13,286 nucleotides of DNA from Caldifarciminota bacterium (GTDB taxonomy: Bacteria; Hydrothermota; Hydrothermia; B15-G9; WFZT01), in the NCBI GenBank assembly GCA_026986235.1, contig JALSOY010000108.1, positions 1-13,286 on the forward strand, in the 5' to 3' direction. A program made the translations under genes and the position numbers. A model generated the notes under the pieces. It was not told the origin of the DNA. It saw only the letters and a program-made list of their open reading frames with translations, and did not search any database. Positions 7,991-13,140 of the stretch are shown here, one piece after another. Every line of letters begins with the position of its first letter. Positions within the stretch are counted from its first letter, which is position 1.

Positions 7991-8009
7991 GTTTGGAACA
8001 ATTCTAAAC
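7991..8009 (-). promoter_or_regulatory. Imperfect palindrome over the ferritin -10 (possible PerR/Fur-type operator)
   Basis: Plus strand GTTTGGAACAATTCTAAAC pairs at 7 of 9 positions around base 8000 and covers the -10 and the expected start of transcription. The inner part resembles the 7-1-7 layout of PerR/Fur boxes (TTAGAAT-T-GTTCCAA against TTATAAT-N-ATTATAA), with several mismatches. A metal or peroxide regulator would suit a ferritin gene, but this is inference. Confidence 0.35.
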
Positions 8010-8029
8010 GACTACCCAAAGGCTGTCAA
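8001..8029 (-). promoter_or_regulatory. Ferritin promoter
   Basis: Minus strand: -35 TTGACA (8029-8024, perfect), 17-base spacer, -10 TAGAAT (8006-8001, five of six). The expected start site is near 7994, giving a leader of about 32 bases that contains AAAGGAG. The left end of the decayed repeat element begins only eight bases upstream of the -35. Confidence 0.75.
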
Positions 8030-8036
8030 TCAGCAG

Positions 8037-8235
8037 GAGGATGTTCGAATAATCCCTCTTCTTCAGAAGGAGGACTAAGGGGGATGCCCACCGCTTAAAT
8101 TCAATCCCCCTGTTTCCCCCTTCTCCAAGGGGGATTTTAAAAATCCCCTTTAATCCCCCTTTTCCAAAGGGGGATTCTGGAAACCCCAATCCCCCTTCGA
8201 CAGAAGGGGGTCAGGGGGATGTAAACCTCTTAATT
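8037..8235 (+). repeat. Decayed copy of the 9256-9468 mobile element; C/G-rich hairpins
   Basis: From 8037 to about 8140 the sequence aligns base for base with 9256-9361: same order of GAGG.TGTTCGAA, a TTCTTCAGAA hairpin, GGGGGATGC, CCGCTTAAA, CAATCCCCCT and TTCTCCAAGGGGGATTTT, with scattered substitutions and small gaps. It then carries two further CCCCCTT/AAGGGGG hairpins (about 8152-8174 and 8190-8210) and a GGGGGATGTAAACC segment related to 9395-9408 of the intact copy. The right terminal repeat is not recognisable, so the right boundary is approximate. The remaining bases to the hairpin at 8279 are AT-rich with nothing evident. No protein is expected here. Confidence 0.75.
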
Positions 8236-8278
8236 TTCAATCCACCTTATAAAAAACGAATGAGGGGTTAATTTAAAG

Positions 8279-8313
8279 AGGGGTGGCGCCGCCCTTCGGG
8301 CGGCGCCACCCCT
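8279..8313 (-). terminator. Strong GC hairpin after the disulfide oxidoreductase gene (terminator candidate)
   Basis: Perfect 16-bp stem (8279-8294 with 8298-8313) with a 3-base loop, starting about 9 bases after the stop codon of the oxidoreductase. Only a short CTTTAAATTAA follows on the minus strand, so there is no classical U tract. It shares an identical 23-base core with the ferritin hairpin at 7446-7468. Confidence 0.65.
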
Positions 8314-8322
8314 AATATAAAC

Positions 8323-8985
8323 CTATTTCTCTACAGCCTCAAGAACCTTCTCAAGAAACTGGGGCTCCGGTAATGCCCCCTCGAATTCCACCTTGTCGTT
8401 CACTATGATTTTCGGCACTGCATATACCCCATACCTGTCAGCAAGCTGCGGGAACTCAATGGACTCGATCATGTCCCCGCGAATCGCTTCACTCTCAATT
8501 GCCATTTTATGAGCAAGCATCACCGCTCTCGGACAGTACGGGCATGTGGGCGTTATAAATACCTGAATGTGTACAGGATCCTTCAGATCCTTAATGGCCT
8601 CCTTCGTCTTCTCCGATAGATCCGTCTTCCCGGTGGATGCCCCTATGATGCTCTCAATCAGGGAAGTAAACTCGTATCCGGACGGAATGCCAAAGAATCT
8701 GATGCCAAAGTCCTTTTCCTCTCCGTCTTTAACCTGGAGTGGAACGATGGCGGGAACCTTGTCAACGCCGTACTTACCGGCGAGGTCTTTCTCCTCCACA
8801 AAGTTATGAACATCCACCTTAATTTTGTCGGAGAGTTCCTCCACCTCCTTCAAAATCATTTCGGTATCAGGGCAGTAATCACAGTTTATGTTTTGCGTGA
8901 AAAACAGGACCTTCACTTCATTTTCCATCTTTTCCGCGAAAAGATTTTTGAGATACTGCCTATCCTTTTCTCCTAACAGCGCCAT
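8323..8985 (-). CDS. Glutaredoxin-like protein disulfide oxidoreductase (PDO), two thioredoxin folds
   Basis: 220-residue protein of the PDO type, common in thermophiles and some anaerobes, with two thioredoxin-fold units in one chain. The N-unit redox site is CDYC (C35, C38) with a likely cis-Pro at P78 (KVPAI). The C-unit site is CPYC (C148, C151), the classic glutaredoxin pair, with cis-Pro P191 (AVPKI). Both sites are intact, so it should be redox active, in cytoplasmic disulfide exchange or as a partner of a thioredoxin reductase. There is no signal peptide. The start ATG at 8985 has a near-perfect AGGAGGTGA site. It lies 22 bases after the zinc-ribbon gene and probably shares its promoter and operator. 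The electron donor is not encoded nearby. Confidence 0.9.
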   Translation of the reverse strand: MALLGEKDRQYLKNLFAEKMENEVKVLFFTQNINCDYCPDTEMILKEVEELSDKIKVDVHNFVEEKDLAGKYGVDKVPAIVPLQVKDGEEKDFGIRFFGIPSGYEFTSLIESIIGASTGKTDLSEKTKEAIKDLKDPVHIQVFITPTCPYCPRAVMLAHKMAIESEAIRGDMIESIEFPQLADRYGVYAVPKIIVNDKVEFEGALPEPQFLEKVLEAVEK

Positions 8986-9007
8986 TGAAATTCACCTCCT
9001 AAAGATT

Positions 9008-9193
9008 TTAACAGGTTCTGGGAATTGTCCCGTAACCGCAGATTTCACAGACCAGATCCCCGGTGGGACCCTTCTTTATCCTTCCAAGTCCACAGTTGGG
9101 GCATATATCCCCCTCTTTAAGGATTATAAACATGGATGAACTCGAAGCCTGCTTCTTCTGCTCTTCCTGTTTCCGGGATTTATCCTTTTCCAT
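9008..9193 (-). CDS. Small zinc-ribbon protein, hypothetical
   Basis: 61-residue cytoplasmic protein. Residues 1-20 are charged and then serine-rich (EKDKSRKQEEQKKQ, SSSS), probably disordered. Residues 31-52 form a rubredoxin-like zinc ribbon with CPNC (C31, C34) and CEIC (C49, C52), and a fifth cysteine ends the protein (C61). Function is unknown; such ribbons bind zinc or iron. No Shine-Dalgarno precedes the ATG at 9193, because the region is taken by a perfect palindrome. The promoter placement implies a leader of only about 16 bases, so the start is plausible but not proven; M21 (9133) is an alternative that keeps the ribbon. The PDO gene follows 22 bases later, suggesting a redox partnership. 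Confidence 0.7.
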   Translation of the reverse strand: MEKDKSRKQEEQKKQASSSSMFIILKEGDICPNCGLGRIKKGPTGDLVCEICGYGTIPRTC

Positions 9194-9198
9194 AATAG

Positions 9199-9215
9199 TT
9201 GACCAATTTGGTCAA
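9199..9215 (-). promoter_or_regulatory. Perfect palindromic operator candidate at the zinc-ribbon/PDO start site
   Basis: TTGACCAATTTGGTCAA on the plus strand: two 8-base perfect arms around one central base (9207). It begins one base after the -10 and covers the expected start of transcription (near 9210), an ideal position for a repressor dimer. It ends five bases before the start codon. The form suits a TetR- or similar family dimer; the regulator is not in this window. Confidence 0.65.
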
Positions 9216-9216
9216 T

Positions 9217-9245
9217 ATCTTAACTGTCCTGAAATGTAATGTCAA
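9217..9245 (-). promoter_or_regulatory. Promoter of the zinc-ribbon/PDO operon
   Basis: Minus strand: -35 TTGACA (9245-9240, perfect), 17-base spacer, -10 TAAGAT (9222-9217, five of six). Its outermost base, 9245, is also the first base of the target duplication of the mobile element, so the insertion stopped exactly at this -35. Confidence 0.75.
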
Positions 9246-9255
9246 CTGGAACTTG
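9245..9255. repeat. Target-site duplication, left copy (11 bp)
   Basis: ACTGGAACTTG, identical to 9469-9479, directly abutting the left terminal inverted repeat of the mobile element. Confidence 0.9.
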
Positions 9256-9468
9256 GAGGGTGTTCGAAAAATCCCCCTTCTTCAGAAGGGGGAACTAAAG
9301 GGGGATGCAAACCGCTTAAAATTTCAATCCCCCTAAATCCCCCTTCTCCAAGGGGGATTTTTGAGAATTCCTCTCCCTCAGCAAGGTGACTCAAGGGGGA
9401 TGACAACCGAAAAATCATCTCTATCTGCAAATTAAGTTGAAAAAGAGAGATACTTTTCGAACACCCTC
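9256..9468 (+). mobile_element. Non-autonomous MITE-like element, 213 bp
   Basis: Perfect 15-bp terminal inverted repeats: GAGGGTGTTCGAAAA (9256-9270) and TTTTCGAACACCCTC (9454-9468). Identical 11-bp direct repeats flank it on both sides. Inside are two hairpins: a 9-bp stem (9272-9280 with 9285-9293) and an 11-bp stem (9335-9345 with 9350-9360). No transposase is encoded, so it must have been moved in trans. An 11-bp duplication fits DDE transposases of the IS4 type (about 9-12 bp), but the mobilising element is not present, so this is inference. The element fills most of the 323-base gap between the divergent genes. Confidence 0.92.
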
Positions 9469-9479
9469 ACTGGAACTTG
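9469..9479. repeat. Target-site duplication, right copy (11 bp)
   Basis: ACTGGAACTTG, identical to 9245-9255. Its last three bases are the first three of the nrnA -35 box. Confidence 0.9.
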
Positions 9480-9505
9480 AATAAACAGTGGTGGAAGCTT
9501 ATTAT
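9477..9505 (+). promoter_or_regulatory. Candidate promoter of the nrnA operon
   Basis: -35 TTGAAT (9477-9482, four of six), 17-base spacer, -10 TATTAT (9500-9505, five of six). The expected start near 9512 is only about five bases before the nrnA ATG, which agrees with the missing ribosome-binding site and suggests an almost leaderless mRNA. Confidence 0.55.
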
Positions 9506-9516
9506 TTCCCGTCCTT

Positions 9517-10476
9517 ATGAACGATGTTGCCAGAATTGTAAAAAGAATAAAGGATGAAGATGGAAGAATTGGAATCATCTCCCACTTTGATCCTGATGGT
9601 GACGCCATAGGTAGTGTCCTCGGAATGTACAACTTTTTAAAAAAGTTCAAAAAAAACCTTGACCCCATATTGAAGGACGAGATTCCCTACCTGTTTAAGT
9701 TTCTACCTGGAAGTGATGAGGTCAAAAGTTCACCCGCCGAATACTACGACCTCCTCCTACTACTTGATGCAAGTGACATAACGAGGACAGGGTTTGATAA
9801 CCTGAAATTCGGTGACCTTGTGAGGATAGACCATCATAAAACCGGGACTAACTACAGCAGTTTTGATTATCTCAACGAAAATGCCCCGAGTACGACCGTC
9901 CTTGTGCTCGACATCCTGAGAAGTTACAGTGAAAAGGACATAACAAGGGAGGTTGCAGAACCCCTCTATGCAGGGCTTCTGACTGATACAGGTGGTTTCC
10001 GGTACAGTAGAGATTTTTCCATGGCCTTCAGCGCCGCCCTGTACCTCTCCGGAAAGGGAATCGACTGTCAGGAAATCGCGCAGAAAATCTTTTTACGGAA
10101 GAAATTACAGGTCTTCAAGCTCCTTGCACTCGCCCTCGAGACCCTCACCGTGGTCGAAGACAGGATTGCCTACATAGTACTGAGAAAAGAGTTTTTTGAA
10201 GCCACGGGGACAGATTCGTCAGATTCCCAGAGTTTCGTTACCTATCCCCTTTCCGTTGATGATGTTGCAGTTGGAATAAAGTTTACCGAGGCGGGGGATA
10301 ACTTCTGGAAAGTGAGTTTGAGGGGGAAGAACAGGGTTGACCTTGCTGAAATTGCAGAGGAGTTCGGCGGCGGCGGGCACAAAAATGCCGCAGGTCTCAG
10401 GATGGAAGGGGATGAAAATACCGTTGTCTCAACCGTCCTCTCACGGATACTCAAAGCCCTGAAAAGTGAAAAGTAA
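9517..10476 (+). CDS. nrnA: DHH-family phosphoesterase, oligoribonuclease NrnA / pAp phosphatase type
   Basis: 319-residue bifunctional DHH-DHHA1 protein. NrnA-type enzymes degrade 2-5 base RNA fragments (including pGpG and pApA) and dephosphorylate 3'-phosphoadenosine 5'-phosphate. Metal-binding motifs are complete: SHFDPDGDAIGS (22-33), LLLDASD (81-87), IDHHKTG (104-110) and TDTGGFRYS (156-164). The DHHA1 substrate motif is EFGGGGHKNAAG (282-293). The start ATG at 9517 has no Shine-Dalgarno and lies about five bases after the predicted transcription start. The downstream prmC starts within this gene (11-base overlap). It heads a six-gene operon; the mobile element is inserted just upstream of its promoter. 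RNA oligomer, cyclic dinucleotide product or pAp preference cannot be separated here. Confidence 0.92.
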   Translation: MNDVARIVKRIKDEDGRIGIISHFDPDGDAIGSVLGMYNFLKKFKKNLDPILKDEIPYLFKFLPGSDEVKSSPAEYYDLLLLLDASDITRTGFDNLKFGDLVRIDHHKTGTNYSSFDYLNENAPSTTVLVLDILRSYSEKDITREVAEPLYAGLLTDTGGFRYSRDFSMAFSAALYLSGKGIDCQEIAQKIFLRKKLQVFKLLALALETLTVVEDRIAYIVLRKEFFEATGTDSSDSQSFVTYPLSVDDVAVGIKFTEAGDNFWKVSLRGKNRVDLAEIAEEFGGGGHKNAAGLRMEGDENTVVSTVLSRILKALKSEK

Positions 10477-11266
10477 AATCAGTGAACTCATCCACAGGCT
10501 TTCAAAAGTAACACCATTCCCGGAAACCGAGCTGGACAACATCCTCAAAACAGAGTTCGGAATTTCCCTGATTAAACTTCGCACCCTGGAAGATGCTGAA
10601 ATCGTCCCGGATCTTGAAAGAATCGTCGAAGAGAGAGTTCTGACAGGAATACCGTTCCAGTACCTTACTGGCCGTGCCCTCTTCATGGACGAGATATTTT
10701 TCGTAAGCCCGGCCGTCCTGATTCCCCGTGCTGAAACGGAACTGCTTGTGGAAACCGCATCCGACTTAATAACCAGGCATTCACTGAAATCACTGGTCGA
10801 TGTAGGTACCGGATCTGGCATAATCGCAATAACATTAAAGAAAAGGTATCCTGCCCTTAGAACCCTTGCCACTGACATCTCTTTCGACGCCCTGAAAGTC
10901 GCGAAAAAGAACGCAATCCTTCACAGCGTGGATGTTGATTTCGTACAGTGCAACCTTCTCTCGTGCCTTGATGGACCTTTTGACCTCATAGTATCAAATC
11001 CTCCGTATGTGGGTACGAATGACCCCTATCGTGATTTCAGACAGAGTGAGCCTGAGATTGCATTAATAGGTGGAGAGAAGGGCTATGAGCTCAGTCTGGA
11101 ACTCATATTTCAGGCTGCTGATAGACTCTCAAAAAGGGGATACATTATAATCGAGGTTAATCCCTATGTGGTTGAAGAGATGATGGGGAAGCTTTCCGGA
11201 TTCGAAATCCAGTTGATTAAAGATTTTAACGGGGCAAACAGGGTAATGGTCCTATGGATGACATAA
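10466..11266 (+). CDS. prmC: Release factor glutamine methyltransferase PrmC (HemK)
   Basis: 266-residue SAM-dependent enzyme that N5-methylates the Gln of the GGQ motif in release factors RF1/RF2 in the cytoplasm. Order seen: N-terminal helical domain with IPFQYLTG (62-69), the LIPRAETELLVE motif (85-96), SAM-binding DVGTGSG (112-118) and the substrate-binding NPPY (178-181). It starts with GTG at 10466, inside the end of nrnA, with AGCCCTGAAAA before it rather than a strong ribosome site, so it probably depends on coupling. prfA, its common neighbour, is absent from this window. Confidence 0.94.
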   Translation: MKSKISELIHRLSKVTPFPETELDNILKTEFGISLIKLRTLEDAEIVPDLERIVEERVLTGIPFQYLTGRALFMDEIFFVSPAVLIPRAETELLVETASDLITRHSLKSLVDVGTGSGIIAITLKKRYPALRTLATDISFDALKVAKKNAILHSVDVDFVQCNLLSCLDGPFDLIVSNPPYVGTNDPYRDFRQSEPEIALIGGEKGYELSLELIFQAADRLSKRGYIIIEVNPYVVEEMMGKLSGFEIQLIKDFNGANRVMVLWMT

Positions 11267-11964
11267 CCAGGAAACTCTACCAGAAATTTATAAAGGCATA
11301 CAATCATGAAGATGTTGAAAACCTCGGTAAATTTGCAAAGGAGATCGCCGTGAGGATCGAGCATGCGGGACGGGTTGGTGAGTACAACGAACTGCTCTTC
11401 GATATCCTCGATGACCTCCTCGATATGGGCGATTTTGACACGGCCCGGGAAATCGGAGAAAAATTCCTGAATCCTGAAATATACGAGGACGCCAAGATGC
11501 TAACTGAAATCTACATCCTTTCAGGGGATTTCATCAGTGGCATAGAAACCATCTATCCTCATCTGGACATAGTGAGGGAGGACCCTGATTTTAAAGGAAT
11601 AATTGACATCCTTGATAAAATAGAGGCGGCCGACGATGAGTTTGACGGAGATGAACTGGATTCCTTTGAAAATGATCCACTTGCTGCCCAAATTCTGTTG
11701 ATTTTTCAGCAACTGGGATTCGATCCCGGTGAACTTATAAGGTCATTCCCCTATGTTTTTGAAACCCTTAACAGGGCAACCAACGGATTTCGTGGCAACA
11801 AGGACTCATGGGCAGCGGCTTTCGTCTATTTCTTTGCCGGAATAGCAGGAGACAGGCACATCCCTGCAAGTAGAATTTCAGAGATCACGGGAATCTCACA
11901 GAGTGAGATTTACAGAAAGTCCAGAATCCTCTACAACAGGTTTATGGAGGAGGACCTCTTCTGA
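11254..11964 (+). CDS. Uncharacterised acidic helical protein with C-terminal HTH-like segment
   Basis: 236 residues, not recognised. Residues 1-125 are amphipathic helices of TPR-like character (for example YNELLFDILDDLLDMGDFDTA, about 44-64). A very acidic linker follows at about 125-141 (ADDEFDGDELDSFEND). The C-terminal part (about 185-230) reads AAAFVYFFAGIAGDR and then RISEITGISQSEIYRKS, resembling the cyclin-like or helix-turn-helix tail that I associate with DUF6398 or TFIIB-type folds. There is no signal peptide or membrane segment. The start overlaps prmC by 13 bases; the stop shares a base with the pgeF ATG. The setting suggests a housekeeping role tied to translation or nucleotide metabolism, but function is unknown. 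Confidence 0.85.
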   Translation: MDDITRKLYQKFIKAYNHEDVENLGKFAKEIAVRIEHAGRVGEYNELLFDILDDLLDMGDFDTAREIGEKFLNPEIYEDAKMLTEIYILSGDFISGIETIYPHLDIVREDPDFKGIIDILDKIEAADDEFDGDELDSFENDPLAAQILLIFQQLGFDPGELIRSFPYVFETLNRATNGFRGNKDSWAAAFVYFFAGIAGDRHIPASRISEITGISQSEIYRKSRILYNRFMEEDLF

Positions 11965-12638
11965 TGTGGAAACTCACCCAGAATGAGAAAGGCAGGTTCT
12001 TTAAACTTCAGATCGGTAAGGTCAAACTCCTTGTAACGACGAGAGACGGCATTACACCACTTGAAGTGGAGGGGATAAAGGGTGAGCCCGTAAATTTAAA
12101 GCAGATCCACAGCAGCCGAATTTTCCTGGTAAACGAATTTTTCCCGCGTAAAGGTGTAATGGGAGATGGACTTATCACTGGAAAGAAAGCTCTCCCCATC
12201 GGTGTGAAGACAGCAGACTGCTATCCGGTCTTCATCTTTGATAAAAACTTCAGGGTGGTATCCGTACTGCATGCAGGGTGGCGAGGAACGAGGTTAAAGA
12301 TCGTGTATAAGGCTGTAAAGATCATCCGGGATTACCTTGGAATTCCACCGGGGAACCTCGTAGCCGCCTTCGGGCCGGGTATTGGTGCAGAAAACTATGA
12401 GGTTGGGGAAGATGTGGCACGGTTTTTTGATGTCGGCGTGGTGAGAAAAGACGGTAAAATTTTCCTTGATCTTTTTAAAGAAAACAAAAGACAACTCGAA
12501 GATGCAGGGGTCAGGGAGATCCTGCCTCCACCTGGAGATACATTTAAGGATAGCAGTCTCTTTTACTCCTACAGAAGGGATGGTAAAATTAAGGGCCTTT
12601 TATGGTCAATAATCGAAATAGGAGGAGAACATGGGTAA
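11964..12638 (+). CDS. pgeF: Polyphenol oxidase-fold purine nucleosidase/peptidoglycan editing factor PgeF (YfiH)
   Basis: 224-residue YfiH/PgeF protein. Relatives act as purine nucleoside phosphorylase or adenosine deaminase-like enzymes and in E. coli prevent misincorporation of L-Ser into peptidoglycan. The metal triad is intact: H49 (KQIHSS), C86 (VKTADCYPV) and H103 (VLHAGWRGT). GDGLIT (67-72), FGPGIGAENYEVGED (136-150) and FYSYRRDG (200-207) are standard. The usual Cys-Thr before the SYRR motif is replaced: DTFKDSSLFYSYRR. The start ATG at 11964 shares its A with the TGA of the previous gene, and GGAGGAGG lies upstream. It ends eight bases inside leuD. No yggS or lgt-type neighbour is seen, so the exact substrate is undecided. 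Confidence 0.9.
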   Translation: MWKLTQNEKGRFFKLQIGKVKLLVTTRDGITPLEVEGIKGEPVNLKQIHSSRIFLVNEFFPRKGVMGDGLITGKKALPIGVKTADCYPVFIFDKNFRVVSVLHAGWRGTRLKIVYKAVKIIRDYLGIPPGNLVAAFGPGIGAENYEVGEDVARFFDVGVVRKDGKIFLDLFKENKRQLEDAGVREILPPPGDTFKDSSLFYSYRRDGKIKGLLWSIIEIGGEHG

Positions 12639-13140
12639 AATCATCAAGGGAAAGGTCTGGAAGTACGGTGACGACATCAACACCGATGTGATATTCCCTG
12701 GAAAGTACACATACTCCATTATGACACCCGAGGAAATGGCACAGCATGCCCTTGAGGATCTGGATCCGGAGTTTGCAAAAAAAGTTCAGCCGGGAGATGT
12801 AATCGTGGCCGGGAAAAATTTTGGAATGGGCTCCTCCCGTGAGCAGGCAGCGATATGCCTTGTGGCCGCCGGTGTCGGAGCCGTGATCGCAAAGTCTTTT
12901 GCGCGGATTTTCTATAGAAATGCGATTAATAACGGACTCCTTGCAATAGTGTCACCAGAGGCATCAGATGCACTTCAGGCTGGAGATGAGGTTGAAATTG
13001 ATGTCGAAAAAGGAGAAATACGGTCTCCCAGAGGCATCTTTCACTTTCCCCCTTTCCCTGAATCCGTCATGAAAATCTTTGAAGACGGAGGCCTTATCCC
13101 CCACACCATAAAAAAACTGAAAGAGAAAATGGCCTCATGA
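12631..13140 (+). CDS. leuD: Isopropylmalate/homoaconitate-type dehydratase small subunit
   Basis: 169-residue small subunit (swivel domain) of a stand-alone aconitase-family hydro-lyase. Motifs: YGDDINTDVIFPGKY (12-26), the active-site loop AGKNFGMGSSREQA (60-73) and FARIFYRNAINNGL (90-103). This short type is found in archaea, thermophiles and many anaerobes and covers isopropylmalate isomerase, homoaconitase and 2,3-dimethylmalate dehydratase. The specificity loop after the first helix reads GKYTYS, which does not by itself settle the substrate. The large subunit is not adjacent. GGAGGAG precedes the ATG, which overlaps pgeF by eight bases. Leucine biosynthesis is the first guess; the gene symbol is given on that basis. 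Confidence 0.85.
   Translation: MGKIIKGKVWKYGDDINTDVIFPGKYTYSIMTPEEMAQHALEDLDPEFAKKVQPGDVIVAGKNFGMGSSREQAAICLVAAGVGAVIAKSFARIFYRNAINNGLLAIVSPEASDALQAGDEVEIDVEKGEIRSPRGIFHFPPFPESVMKIFEDGGLIPHTIKKLKEKMAS

Noticed and set aside
7963..8019. Longer ferritin start at 8019
   Set aside because: It would place coding sequence over a near-consensus promoter, and the ribosome site fits 7962.
8004..8189. 61-residue open frame on the minus strand with repeated FGKGGLKGIFK-like phrases
   Set aside because: It is the translation of the C/G hairpin repeats in the decayed element and has no ribosome site; such peptides are frequent false genes. The same applies to the frame at 9242-9430.
8100..8220. CRISPR-like series of similar C/G-rich units
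   Set aside because: Units are short hairpins of unequal spacing without regular spacers, and they match the mobile element nearby.
12590..12631. Leucine-linked attenuator or riboswitch before leuD
   Set aside because: leuD overlaps the preceding gene, leaving no leader for such a structure.
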